From Mesostigma viride (taxonomy: Eukaryota > Streptophyta > Mesostigmatophyceae > Mesostigmatales > Mesostigmataceae), in the NCBI GenBank assembly GCA_009746045.1, contig RPFO01001284.1:126001-190000 (forward strand): a DNA stretch of 64,000 nucleotides. Direction: 5' to 3'. Below the pieces are notes generated by a model. The model searched no databases. It had not been told where the DNA came from and saw only the letters and a program-made list of their open reading frames with translations. Shown piece by piece: positions 1-10,202 of the stretch. Position 1 is the first letter of the stretch; every line of letters starts with the position of its first letter. A program made the position numbers and the translations under genes.

Positions 1-1699
1 TGGTAGTTTTTTTGCTTGTCCTGACCATACCCTAGCCACGTTGGACGGTGCCTTGGGCCCGTCGGCGGGTCACTGGTCCTAATAAATGGGTCACCTTTTG
101 TCTGGTGGCATAGTTGGTTTTTTGCTCGATACTTATTACATCACTATTCATGTGTGATCACAAGGGCGCGGGTCGATACCGTGGTGCTTTTGACGGCCTT
201 GAGGCCCCCTTGAGTTCCCTACCTTAGAGGGTTTTGTATGGTCTGCATTTGATGTAATTATTTTGATAATTAATCAAAGAACAAAAGAGTATGTCGGAGT
301 TGAGTAACTCTAGAGCCCTAGGATCTGGCTCTAAGTTCCCCATGTCCGTCCGCACGCCTTCCGCTAGCGTCCGCTAAGCCGCCGGCTATAATAATCCGGC
401 GGTCCGATGCGGTCGACCGGTCTAAGGGCGGCGCCTAGGGCCGGCGCCACCTAGGCCCCAGTCCGGGGCCTTATCCGGGTCGGTACGGACAGCTAGCTTG
501 TCCAACGGTTACGGCTAACCGGATAGGCTTTGCTGGCTAAGACATAAACCAGTGGTTGGCCAGCTCCGAGAGCAGTTCTCTGTGTTCACCTTATCCCAAG
601 CTCATCGTGACCAACCGCCATAGCTCAGCCGGTCGGGGGCTTTAACTGTTCGATGACAGGCTAGCAGTGGTTATGTATGCGGCTCTTAGGTTTGGAAGGG
701 AATTCGTGGATTGGCCCATGGATTGGACTGGAGGAAGTCACCGGAACGACTTTCCTTTGCAAAGGCAGCGCCTTCGACCAGCTTTAAATTTCAGAGCAGA
801 AAGATGTCCAGGAGAAAGCTCAGGCAGGCGTATGAGTAACAAGCTAGTCCTCGTCGCAATGTTAGACTGCTATAGAAACCCGGCGGTTTCCTGCTATGAC
901 CTCAGGTGAGCAAGTGAGTGCTTTTGTAACATGGCCATGAATTCTGTATGCCCCATGCGTTCCCAATGTTAAAGAACTGCTCCCAGTGGTGTGCGGCGCG
1001 ATGCAAGGGTTTCAGATGCACATAGCATTCGTTTTGAACTTGTTGAATTGAATGCTGCAGAACAGGCAGGCCAAGGAAGTTCCGGAGTTGGAGAAGTGTG
1101 CGATGTGGAGAGACCTGGCCGGATGGCTTCAGATCCAGTCTTAACTGCACTTGTGCTTCTGGTTCTTACATCCTTTTACTGTTTGCATTGCGTGCTGCAC
1201 TTTGTACATTTGTTGGCAGCGTCATGCCGTTAGATCGGCATGCGGCGGCCGATCCGTCTATGCTAGTAGAGCCTCTGGTTCTCTATGCTGGGTGATTGTG
1301 GTGCAGCATGGTGAGCGAACGTATGCCATTCCGTGTTGTCGGCATTGAGTTGCATGTTCCTTTTTGACATCCAGAGCTTACTTTGCATCTTTAAAATGGT
1401 TCTCTCCAAATCTTCGCATGCCTGCAAACGAAATCCCTTTACTGGTGAGAGCAATCAGGAAGTCTTTTCATTTTGACTTTTTTGTTCTCACTCGCTTGCA
1501 ACACCATAGCAAGAGGTTTGCTGGATTTTCGTCTCATTCTTCTCTTTCCAGTTATATGCCTTGCCATTAGGAATACATGGCCTTGTTAGATGACTTTCTT
1601 CATCTCGTTGAGCAGTTCTGAGGCTTTGTAGGTTATTTCAAACTTGATTGGCCTTCATTACTCAATGATTTGCTATCGACTAAACGCTTGTCGCTGGTT
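1..1699. other. Left flank, no gene recognised
   Basis: I see no open frame here with a recognisable domain and no consistent splice sites. The first 700 bases are GC-rich with short inverted repeats, for example a CCGCCGG/CCGGCGG stem around 378-402 and GGCGCC-rich palindromes near 427-450. From about 900 onward composition is ordinary. The retrotransposon entered at 1700-1704, and the interrupted sequence resumes at 10203. Confidence 0.5.
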
Positions 1700-1704
1700 G
1701 CTTC
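1700..1704. repeat. 5-bp target-site duplication, left copy
   Basis: GCTTC at 1700-1704 directly precedes the left LTR, and the same GCTTC stands at 10203-10207 directly after the right LTR. Five base pairs is the usual duplication for copia and many other LTR retrotransposons. It fixes the LTR ends. Confidence 0.9.
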
Positions 1705-2173
1705 AGTTAGATGAGATGCTTAGGCTGACACACGGATTTCCGGCCTGCGCGCCGCGTATTGCCTACCGCGGCTGAGCGGGACACCTCAGTACAGTACGGC
1801 AGGGTGTACGGTACTGAGGTGTCATGTGGACCGATGTGCGGTTAGTGCCAGACTGTGCCTAGACTCTAGCTCGACCCGCCAGAACCGGGTTATCCGGTTC
1901 TGGACGGGCCGAGTGTAGGTGATGCTAGTGACGTGGTCGCATGGCATTGCAGTGTACAGTTGTCCACTGGTGAGGTGCTGCAGGTAGCACCGCCATAGGC
2001 ATATAGGCGTAGCACTGGGGAGTGCCGCAGCACCCGAGTTTGCCCAGACGTTCCATTCTGAGCCCTCAGCTTCCATTGCTCTCTCATTGCTCTCTCATTG
2101 TATTATTGATAATACAATCCTCACTCGCTCTCAGCTTCAGCAGTTGTTCGTCGTCCCTAGTCTCCATCCAACT
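1705..2173 (+). repeat. Left LTR, 469 bp, AG...CT termini
   Basis: The sequence is identical base for base to 9734-10202. The termini are AGTTAG and CCAACT, an imperfect inverted repeat, and not the common TG...CA. Two strong hairpins lie inside: GACACCTCAGTAC (1780-1792) pairs with GTACTGAGGTGTC (1811-1823), and a stem of about 14 bp around a GTTAT loop lies near 1875-1908. AATACA/TATTATTGATAATA sequences around 2101-2115 are AT-rich, but I cannot place the promoter or the R boundary. Confidence 0.93.
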
Positions 2174-2191
2174 TGGACTGAAAAGTTCGAT
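2174..2191 (+). other. Putative primer-binding site
   Basis: TGGACTGAAAAGTTCGAT starts at the base after the left LTR. TGG complements the CCA end of a tRNA, which is how LTR-element primer-binding sites begin. I cannot name the tRNA. It is not the TGGTATCAGAGC type common in plant copia elements. Confidence 0.55.
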
Positions 2192-2217
2192 ATTTTTTTT
2201 ACAAGCAAAAAAAAGAT

Positions 2218-4869
2218 ATGGCTTCCAACAACGGCAACAACGGCAACAACAACAAGGGGAAGGCGCCTGCCAGGCGCACCTCACCCCGACTTTCGCCGGA
2301 GGGCACGCCCTCCACCAACGATGCGAGGGTGACGCCCAACGTCACCTTCCGCACGGTGGTCGCTGACCACCCCAGGCGTCGGGGCCCGCAGGTGGGGCCC
2401 GGCGCCCGGGGGATGGCGAGCGGTCGGCCGTTTGCCACTGGCGGTTCGTCCGCCATGGCACCTGGGGGGCAGGTCCCCCGGGCACGAATCCCCCGTCGCA
2501 GGTGACGGGGGTCGTGAGCGGAGTGATTCCTCGAGGAGGATGGGGAGGTGCAGCCTGCGAGGTCACGGCCTTCGCTCGAGATTTCGTCACAGACGCCTGC
2601 GACGTCTGGTAACCTTTCCGTGGGCCGACAGATGGCCATCATGGACATTGACCGGTATGGGGAACATGTTCCGCCCCCGGTCGCGTTCGGGCGCCCACCC
2701 CATTTTCTCCCCTTGGGGAGGACGACATCCCGGCGTTCATTTCGGTGAACGGCCGGATCTGCGTCAACGTTTTCAGCTGCTTCCAGATGAGGAGATACAC
2801 GCGATAGAGGTTCATCGGGTGCAAACGCTGATCGAGGGGCGTTGAGGATGCAGTCTCCCTGGTTCAGGTGGCGGTTTGGCTGTACTGTTTCGCCAATCGG
2901 CCGAGGCACAACCCCGGCACTGTTGATCAGTGGGCGTCCAGGCAGCGCCAGAGAGAGGCGCTGCGCGTGGTCGCCAGACCAGGAGATCGCGCTGACTCCG
3001 TTGGGGCCGTGGCCCCAAGTCACGCCAGTTGGCTGGGGCCCGGATAGGCGTGAGGCGGCTGCGATGCCGCCTGCGACGGAGCGCGGGGCGGCAGACGCCC
3101 CCAACACGCCCATGGGTGGTGAAGCCACCCAGGACCCTCTGGCAGGTCAGAGGGTCCAACCTCAGCCGCAGGCTCCCCCGCCCAGCGTGGGGGGCCAGGT
3201 GGCTGAGGAGGCCACCGGGGTCGCAGGGACCCCGGCGGCGACACAAGCGCCCGGGGTCGCAGGGACCCCGGCAGCGACGCCGGCGCCTCCGGCGCTGGCG
3301 GGGGATGCAGCCCCCATGGAGGGTGTCACGGGCACCTCCAGCGGCTCTGGGGGGCAGGCCCCCTCTAGCCGCAACAAGGACAAGTCCCTGGCAGGGCCGG
3401 AGGGGCCTCAGGGTCCCACCAGCTGGGCAGCAACCAGCACTGCTGGAGGGCGACCTGGAAGGTCGCGACTTCATCACCCTGGGTGATGAGGCCGTGTGGC
3501 GTGCCATACAGACAGCCACAGCCTCCTTCCGTGGGCTGGCCGACAGGAGCCAGCAGATGCACGTCGCGGAGGCGGGCAGCCTGGTGTGTGCAATCATCAC
3601 GCACATCCTGGGCTGCCCAACCTCCAAGAGGGCACACGCAGGGTGTGCGACGACCTGCTGCCTGCCCTGCAGGCTCTCCTCTCAGGGAGGAGGGTGCAGG
3701 GCAGCAGGGTGCGTCTGGTGCGTCTGGAGCTCCTGCACAACGCCATCCTGAGGGGCGGGTAGGTGGCTGCCTACCTGGCTGCATCATGATCTTACTAACC
3801 CTACTGACGATGAAGTGTCCCTCTCTCCCACCTTCCATGATTGGGAGGAGGCCCGCAGCAGGAGGCGGGAAGTGACACACACTCACACCCCCACCCAGCC
3901 CACCCCTATGTTGTCTAACCCTCCTACACAGCCCATGTTTGCCCATCCTGCTCAGCTCACTCAAGTAGCACTTCCCTCTCAGCATGTCTCTCCTGTGAAT
4001 GCTGCAGCAGCAACACCATCTTCTCCCTCTCCCCCTGCATCCCCCTCTAGGTTGCCCACTTACAATGAAAACCGTCCTGTGGATAGGATTAATGTCAGGG
4101 GGCTGCCTGAGGGGTATACTAGGGAGCAGGGGAATCATGCACTTCTCTCTCTCAGCTGGCTAGGGAGGAACTGAATGTCAAGAATTGGTTTGGATCTCTC
4201 ATGCAGGGGGATTTTACCATCAGTCCTCTCTCTCAGATTCAGAATCTCATTCTTGTCTTCCAGCGTAGGTATCCCAAGTGGCAGGACACGCAGGCTAGGG
4301 CAGTTTGGGAGGCTTTCATGAAGGAGCTAACTGACCTCCTCTCCACCCCCTCATCTGTGGACATATATGGGGCATTCAGGTGGGTAGAGGAATACAGGGT
4401 CACATCAGTGGACTATGTGGCTGAGACAAAGAAATATGAGCTAGCCATCAAAGCACGTCCTGATGTCCAGCAGCTAGATCACAAGTTCTTGCTGCGTTCC
4501 TTCCTTGAGAAACTCAAACTTGACAAAAACACCTACGCTATGCTTGCAACAGGAATGGCAAAGTACTGGGAGGACATGAAGGAGGCATTGGATTATATCA
4601 AGCTGGCCTTGGCTCCCCTTAGCCAGGGGGCCATGGGCACCTCTGTAAAGAGGGTCAGGGGGGAAGAGAGGGAGGAGGAGGATAGGGAGAGGGAAGACAG
4701 GAGCAAGAGACCTGTCACTATGGCAGAAGTCAAGTCCCTGCTGGGACAAATGTTTAAGGGCAAGGGCAAGGGCAAGGGCAAGGGCAAGGGCAGGGGCTGG
4801 GGCAAGGGCAAGGGTAAGGGGCAGTCTCCCTCCAAGGGGGGCAGCTCCAGCAACAACAACAACAACAGC

Positions 4870-4931
<62 letters not shown>

Positions 4932-5352
4932 GAAGCAGGACAAGGAGGACAAGTCTTCTCAGCGGTGCACCCGCTGTGGCATGAAGTACCACCTGCGGCC
5001 CACCTGCCGCAAGAACGTGGACGAGCTGGGGCATTTGGACGTCCTGTGCCACAAGTGCCACGGGCCGCCCCACGGTGACCCCAAGGACTGCAAGCGGCCT
5101 CCTTACGGCAAGAAGTGTGAGTCTCCCTCTCATGCTGGCTTGAGTGTGCCTGCTTCACCTCTTTCATCTGCATGCCCCACTGTCAGAGCAGTGAGCAGTT
5201 CTGGAAAGGTGCTACAGCTGGTTTCAGAAGATTATGTCTCTAAACCAACCTTCACATCTATGGTTCCCAAGGTGTGCAGAGTGTCCCCCAGAGGATGCTC
5301 AGATCAGTTTTCAGGAGCTTGCTTTGCAGTTGCATTTCCTTTATGGGCATGA
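2218..5352 (+). pseudogene. gag: Gag polyprotein, frame-disrupted, two zinc knuckles
   Basis: This is the structural protein that would package the element RNA. The first ATG after the LTR, at 2218, opens an Asn/Gly-rich start, but that frame stops at 2505. Pro/Ala-rich coding continues in other frames to about 4140. From about 4141 to 5352 one frame is intact and holds the capsid-like region, a GKGKGK tract (4756-4830), a long Asn run (4852-4930), and two zinc knuckles: CTRCGMKYHLRPTC (C-x2-C-x4-H-x4-C, 4966-5007) and CHKCHGPPHGDPKDC (C-x2-C-x4-H-x5-C, 5047-5091). The last 119 bases overlap the integrase frame in +1 register. Whether the N-terminal breaks are real mutations or assembly indels is open. 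Confidence 0.75.
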
Positions 5353-6205
5353 AGTGAGTGCAGAGGTGGTGGCAGCAGCAATAGGGGGGGCAGCACTCAG
5401 ACGTGCATGCCAGGTGGTCAGATCCCACTGCCAGCATTGTCAGTTCAATGCACCCAAACCCCCTAAGTGGCATGTAGCTACCCCACCTAAGAGCAAGGGC
5501 AGGGTGGTAGGAGATGTCTTTCATATCAAAGGACAATCTTACTTGGCACTTAAAGATGCATGGTCAAGGTACACAACCATTGAACCATTACCTGGAATGG
5601 ACAAGACACAGTTGCTCAGGGCTCTCTTGATTGCTCAGGCCAGGTACTACCCTGTGGAGGCATTGTTACTGGATCAGCAGTTCACGTGTCTTGCCAATGA
5701 ACCAGGGTGTGAGGCTATTGATCTGGCTGGGCTAGAAGATCATGAGAGGCAAGGCATTATTGAAAGGGCCATCAGGTCCATTAAAACCCTTGTAGCCAAA
5801 GAAGATGGCAATCTGCTGGCTGACAGTGGGTCATATGCTGACAGAGCTCTGTGGTCCACCAGGTTGTGCCAAGTCCTCAACAGGAGGCCACTCATGAAAA
5901 CCCCACAAGGGGTGGTCATTACACCAGATGGATTGCATGCAGGCATTTATCCACCTGAGGTACTAGCCCTATACAACGCACAGCGAGCACAGACAGCTAG
6001 CAGGTTAGCTGTCAAGGATGCAAAGCATCCACGTCCCACCTTCAGAGAAGGGGATCAGGTCCTATTCTACAAGGAGTCGGGACTAGGCAAGGTGGGTACC
6101 TGGCATGGGCCAGCCACCATCCTAAAGTTTAACACCACTGGCAGGACAGTGTTAGTTAAACACAATGACACGGGAAAATTCACAGGTGTTCACCTCACAG
6201 GATGA
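5234..6205 (+). CDS. Retrotransposon integrase (323 aa frame)
   Basis: It would insert the element cDNA into the genome. A degenerate N-terminal zinc finger is visible: His34 and His39, then CQHC at 66-69. The catalytic core follows with Asp94 (GDVFHIKG), Asp147 (LLLDQQF) and Glu177 (GIIERAIRSIK), the D-D-E triad. The Asp-Glu gap is slightly shorter than the usual 35. Near residues 271-300 a GDQVLFYK...WHGPATIL stretch resembles the GPY/F or SH3-like tail of some LTR integrases. The frame overlaps the end of Gag and ends as ATGA, where its TGA overlaps the ATG of the protease frame. No protease motif lies between the Gag zinc knuckles and this domain. Confidence 0.88.
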   Translation: MSLNQPSHLWFPRCAECPPEDAQISFQELALQLHFLYGHEVSAEVVAAAIGGAALRRACQVVRSHCQHCQFNAPKPPKWHVATPPKSKGRVVGDVFHIKGQSYLALKDAWSRYTTIEPLPGMDKTQLLRALLIAQARYYPVEALLLDQQFTCLANEPGCEAIDLAGLEDHERQGIIERAIRSIKTLVAKEDGNLLADSGSYADRALWSTRLCQVLNRRPLMKTPQGVVITPDGLHAGIYPPEVLALYNAQRAQTASRLAVKDAKHPRPTFREGDQVLFYKESGLGKVGTWHGPATILKFNTTGRTVLVKHNDTGKFTGVHLTG

Positions 6206-6861
6206 AATTGTATTTTCCAACTGTGTCAGACGTGGCAGAGGAGGAAGAGCTGTTGGCCGACAGCCCTGTACAGTTGCCTGGCATCCCAGCGTTGCCCAGT
6301 GAGTGGTTGTTTGGAACACCCACTGGTGAGTGTGAGAGCCACACCCACTGTGACACCCAGGTCACCCTTGATGATTGCAGGCAGTCACTGCAGGCTTGGC
6401 CCCCTGCAGCAGAGGGTCACATTGGCAAAACAGGTGATCAGCAACCTATCACCTCTTCAAGTGTGAACATAGCTCAGCCACTAGCTGCACCTTCCAAACG
6501 CAGCCTAGCAGACGCTGTTCGCATTTTACAAGCAGCTCATAGAGCCAAAGCTCAAACTGCTGCAGGATCAGCTAAGGTGGGGAAGGTTGGGCAGAATGAC
6601 AATAGCCCATTTATGGTTGCAGTGGACACACAAGCCCAGGTCAGCATTATCAGTGCCCTGGCTGTGCCCCATTTGCCTTTGGAACCTTCACCCTGGCACC
6701 ATGTGGCTGATTTCTCAGGGCAGTCATCCCTCAAGGTATTAGGTCAGGTCATGTTGACTATACTCGGTATCCCCACTCCTTTTCAGGTCTTGGAAGGTTA
6801 TAAAGGGAATGCTTTGTTGGGGGATCCTTTTCTCTGTTACCCTGGTGTCCTCATCCAGTGA
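6202..6861 (+). CDS. Retropepsin-like aspartic protease, downstream of integrase
   Basis: It would cut the polyprotein. The frame is 219 aa. The first ~130 residues are low in recognisable structure. Then FMVAVDTQAQVSIIS (Asp142) matches the retropepsin active-site strand D-[ST]-G-A, and NALLGDPFL (about 203-211) matches the second conserved strand, ILG-x-DFL. The catalytic triplet reads DTQ, not DTG, a change that would be expected to damage activity. Its ATG overlaps the integrase stop as ATGA. Position between integrase and reverse transcriptase is unusual for copia-type elements. I am confident of the fold motif and less so of activity. Confidence 0.75.
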   Translation: MKLYFPTVSDVAEEEELLADSPVQLPGIPALPSEWLFGTPTGECESHTHCDTQVTLDDCRQSLQAWPPAAEGHIGKTGDQQPITSSSVNIAQPLAAPSKRSLADAVRILQAAHRAKAQTAAGSAKVGKVGQNDNSPFMVAVDTQAQVSIISALAVPHLPLEPSPWHHVADFSGQSSLKVLGQVMLTILGIPTPFQVLEGYKGNALLGDPFLCYPGVLIQ

Positions 6862-8061
6862 TAGACTATCCATCCAGGACATGGGTGGTGTTGATCTGAA
6901 TCATTTCAAAATTTCTCTTGAAAAACTTCTTAACACCAACATTGCTTCTGTAAAATTTGCTACACCCAAGTATGCCCCAGGGCAAGAACCCTGTGTGGCA
7001 GACTTGGTTCACAACCAAAAACTTCATCCCAACTCATTTGGATTGGGCAAGCATGATGTGGCTAAAATGTCTCCTCTTTCTTATGAACAGATAGAGCAAG
7101 ACTGTCGCACACACATAGGATTCCTAAAATGGGTGGAGGCCTTTAACAAGGCCAGGGAAGAATGGGTAGTGCCAGATCCTCTTAGTCCTTCTCATACTCC
7201 ACCTGTCACACCTATTGACAAAAAGCCTGCAGGGTGCAAGCACTTGCGCCTGAAGTTTGTGTGTAAACATAAGCCAGCAGCAGATGGGTCAGTCATTTTC
7301 ATGCTAGACCTTGTGTGACAGAGTTCAAGGGCACCACTGATCTGACAGAGGCAGAGTTGTACACGCCAGGCATTCAGCAAACATCCCTAAAAATCTTGCT
7401 GTCTGTCTTTGTGGGTCATCTCAATGATGGGGATGACTATGTATGTAAGGCTACAGACATTAAAAGGGCTTTCCTGAAAGGCTCACCTGAGATAGCACAA
7501 CAAGTGTGGCATGGTCAGGTGTATGTAGTCTCCACTCCCAGAGTTTGGGCAAAACACATCCCTCAGCAGTACCTGAAAGCTAACATAGGTGTTGAAGGGC
7601 TGCAATCAGCTCCTCGCATTTTCAGGATGTCAGCTCAGGCTGTGTTTGAAAAGCTAGGGGCTAGATATGATGACATAGACCCTTGCTTCTTTGTGGTCCC
7701 ACACCCTCATGGCATTCTCACCTTTGTGTGGCATGGGGATGATCAGCTGATTGCTGGGCCAAGGCGTGCTGTGGATGATTTTATTCAACAAGTGTCACAG
7801 CATTTTGAGATTGGCAAGCAAGTAGAGCTGGGCACCACTGCCATAAAATTTTGTGGCACAATGTTACAACTCCAGCAGCATCAAAACCAGTGGGTGTGTG
7901 CACTTACTCTCCCAATGATTACATGCACAGCTGCTTGGAGGTTTTGCAAACAAAAATCAAACCTGGAGCCTGTCCTACCATTAGAGGCAAGCTGGGGTGG
8001 TTGTGCTCAACGTGTGCACCTCACCTGGCTGTGGTTAGCAGAGTTGATGATGATGTCTTGA
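6809..8061 (+). pseudogene. Copia-type reverse transcriptase (RVT_2), one frameshift
   Basis: The reverse transcriptase that copies element RNA lies in two overlapping frames, 6809-7318 and 7315-8061. The first holds the RT start (CKHLRLKFVCKHKPAADGS, comparable to the GCKWVFK-KRNADG region). The second holds TDIKRAFLKG (family D-V-K-T-A-F-L-N-G, catalytic Asp), VEGLQSAPRIF (family YGLKQAPR) and the catalytic box VWHGDDQLIAG, where YVDD is replaced by HGDD. A one-base shift near 7295-7315 joins the frames. A second shift near 7900 leads into the RNase H frame. Domain identity is secure; integrity is not. Confidence 0.85.
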
Positions 8062-8669
8062 TGCAAGTAGGTCACAAAGCCATCACCAAAACTCTCCAGG
8101 AAGGCCCTCCCCTTATCTTGCACTCCTTGGATCTCCACAAAACCATTCACATCCAAGCTATGATGGATAGTTCCATGGAGTCCAGGCAGATTACCAAGTT
8201 GCAGGCAAGGGAGTCAGGCTTGTATTTTGTGCAGAATGATGATGCACCCTTGTCTCTCATTTCATGGTACAGCCGGTTGCATAGACGCAAGGCTGTCAGC
8301 AGCAATGCTGCTGAGTGCAGGGCAGTGGTGTCAGCAGTGCTTCATGCCAGGTACTTGAATCATGTGCTGGTTTGGTTGCAGATGCAAGCAGGCAGCAATG
8401 CTGGGGTGGTGGCACACTTGCTCACTGACAGTCAGTCAGTCCTCAGTTTCCTTGCTAACCCCTATGCTGTCCACACTGATCTTGACTGGGTGGTCCTGAA
8501 ACAGGAGTCCACCTACTGGGAGTCCACCCGTCACGTGGAGGACAAACACAACGCTGCTGATGCACTCACTAAAGTGCCTCAGCAGGCAGCTGAACAATAT
8601 CAGCTGTTGTACCACTTGATGAACCCCTATGGCAAGCAGGCAACCCTGCCCCATAGGGGGGACGCCTAG
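7851..8669 (+). CDS. RT connection and RNase H domain
   Basis: The frame starts within the RT connection (RGKLGWLCSTCAPHLAVVSR, like the copia GSLMYLA-TRPDI region) and continues into RNase H, which removes the RNA strand during reverse transcription. The four acidic residues are visible: Asp106 (AMMDSSM), Glu155 (NAAECRAV), Asp193 (LLTDSQSV) and Asp237 (NAADALTK). The last motif matches the copia N-x-ADxLTK signature. The frame ends at 8669, followed by a short hairpin at 8703-8730. Confidence 0.88.
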   Translation: MWHNVTTPAASKPVGVCTYSPNDYMHSCLEVLQTKIKPGACPTIRGKLGWLCSTCAPHLAVVSRVDDDVLMQVGHKAITKTLQEGPPLILHSLDLHKTIHIQAMMDSSMESRQITKLQARESGLYFVQNDDAPLSLISWYSRLHRRKAVSSNAAECRAVVSAVLHARYLNHVLVWLQMQAGSNAGVVAHLLTDSQSVLSFLANPYAVHTDLDWVVLKQESTYWESTRHVEDKHNAADALTKVPQQAAEQYQLLYHLMNPYGKQATLPHRGDA

Positions 8670-9733
8670 CAGGGTCCTGTTCACCAGGGCCGCCTAGGTC
8701 ACCCAGTACCCCTTGGGCAGGTCCAAGGGGTAGGTTGTGGCTTCCAGCAAGGGGGTTGGTTGGAGTCTGTTTTCATACATCTGCGTGCCCTATGCCCAAT
8801 AAAATCTGTTTTGATTTTTTCAACACCATGGAATTTCGTTATGCACACCTTCATAGGTGGGCATGGGATGTATCTCACACCTTTTTCCACTAGGGCGTAT
8901 GCCTTGGTGGATTGGCCTTGAGCTCAGTGGCTCAGGTGCCCCCATTCAAGTGGAGGGTCAAAGCTCCCTTGACAGGTGGTTACCCAGGACCCCAGTTCAC
9001 TGTGGATATCCTGGGCCACCTGGCCTTACTGTTCAGTGGCAGTAAAGGCATGGGTGCTGTCATGTTGTCTAGTACAACGTGCTCAGCACAGGTGCAGGAT
9101 GAAATATTCCTGTCACCTGTCACCAGGACTTCAGTCACCATGTGCAGGGCAGGGGTGGCTGGTCTCACACGTTGTGCAGGTGCAATGTGGCCAGGTCCAG
9201 GATGTCATAGTCCTGTCACCTGTCACTAGGACTTCAGCCCCCTCTGTGCAGGGCAGGGGTGGCTGGTCCTCACATGTTGTGCAGGTACAACATGGACAGT
9301 GCAGGGTGCAATAAACCTGTCCACTGTCACTCCTCAGGTTGCAGGTAACCTGAGCTCAGTTGACCCAGCCTGGCTGGGTATTTTTTCTCTGAGTGGGCGA
9401 TGATGATGGAACAACATGGAACCTCTTAAACGGTTACCTTGGCATTTTTTTACAATGGCTCTCTTGGCTGGTGATGCACTCCCTGGATAGGCAGACAGGC
9501 ATAGCTATCTCCCTTGTGAGCTCGCGAGGAGGAGGAACTCCCCGGGCATGTTGAGCTAAACGTGATGCCATCACAAGTATTGCACGAGTTCTGGGGCCCA
9601 TCTTTTTCAGTCCAGATGTTGCAGTATGGGTGTCAGTTGCTCAGCACCTCAGTCAGCTTGGAGTCAGTCTCCTAGCTGGGCAGGGTCAGGCTTGAAGTCG
9701 CTAGCCTTCAACCTGAAAGGAAAACATAATGGG
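8670..9733 (+). other. 3' untranslated part of the LTR element
   Basis: No coding frame is recognisable. Two imperfect direct repeats of about 80 bp, roughly 104 bp apart, lie near 9109-9190 and 9213-9290; both hold GGACTTCAG and GCAGGGCAGGGGTGGCTGGT. Just before the right LTR the run GAAAGGAAAACATAATGGG (9715-9733) is purine-rich and is the likely plus-strand primer region, though it is not a clean polypurine tract. Confidence 0.6.
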
Positions 9734-10202
9734 AGTTAGATGAGATGCTTAGGCTGACACACGGATTTCCGGCCTGCGCGCCGCGTATTGCCTACCGCGG
9801 CTGAGCGGGACACCTCAGTACAGTACGGCAGGGTGTACGGTACTGAGGTGTCATGTGGACCGATGTGCGGTTAGTGCCAGACTGTGCCTAGACTCTAGCT
9901 CGACCCGCCAGAACCGGGTTATCCGGTTCTGGACGGGCCGAGTGTAGGTGATGCTAGTGACGTGGTCGCATGGCATTGCAGTGTACAGTTGTCCACTGGT
10001 GAGGTGCTGCAGGTAGCACCGCCATAGGCATATAGGCGTAGCACTGGGGAGTGCCGCAGCACCCGAGTTTGCCCAGACGTTCCATTCTGAGCCCTCAGCT
10101 TCCATTGCTCTCTCATTGCTCTCTCATTGTATTATTGATAATACAATCCTCACTCGCTCTCAGCTTCAGCAGTTGTTCGTCGTCCCTAGTCTCCATCCAA
10201 CT
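9734..10202 (+). repeat. Right LTR, identical to left LTR
   Basis: All 469 bases agree with 1705-2173 at a constant offset of 8029. Both internal hairpins are repeated here. GCTTC follows at 10203-10207. Confidence 0.95.

Larger units (their letters stand above)
1705..10202 (+). mobile_element. LTR retrotransposon, copia-type RT, order Gag-IN-PR-RT-RH
   Basis: The element is 8498 bp with two identical 469-bp LTRs and GCTTC duplications on both sides. The internal region carries a Gag with two zinc knuckles, an integrase, a retropepsin-like protease, a copia-type (RVT_2) reverse transcriptase and an RNase H, in that order. The usual copia order is Gag-PR-IN-RT-RH, so the integrase and protease positions look exchanged. 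Coding is spread over all three forward frames. The changes within Gag, inside the RT and before RNase H look like frameshifts. Identical LTRs argue for recent insertion. It may have been copied in trans, may use recoding, or may contain assembly indels. Confidence 0.93.
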
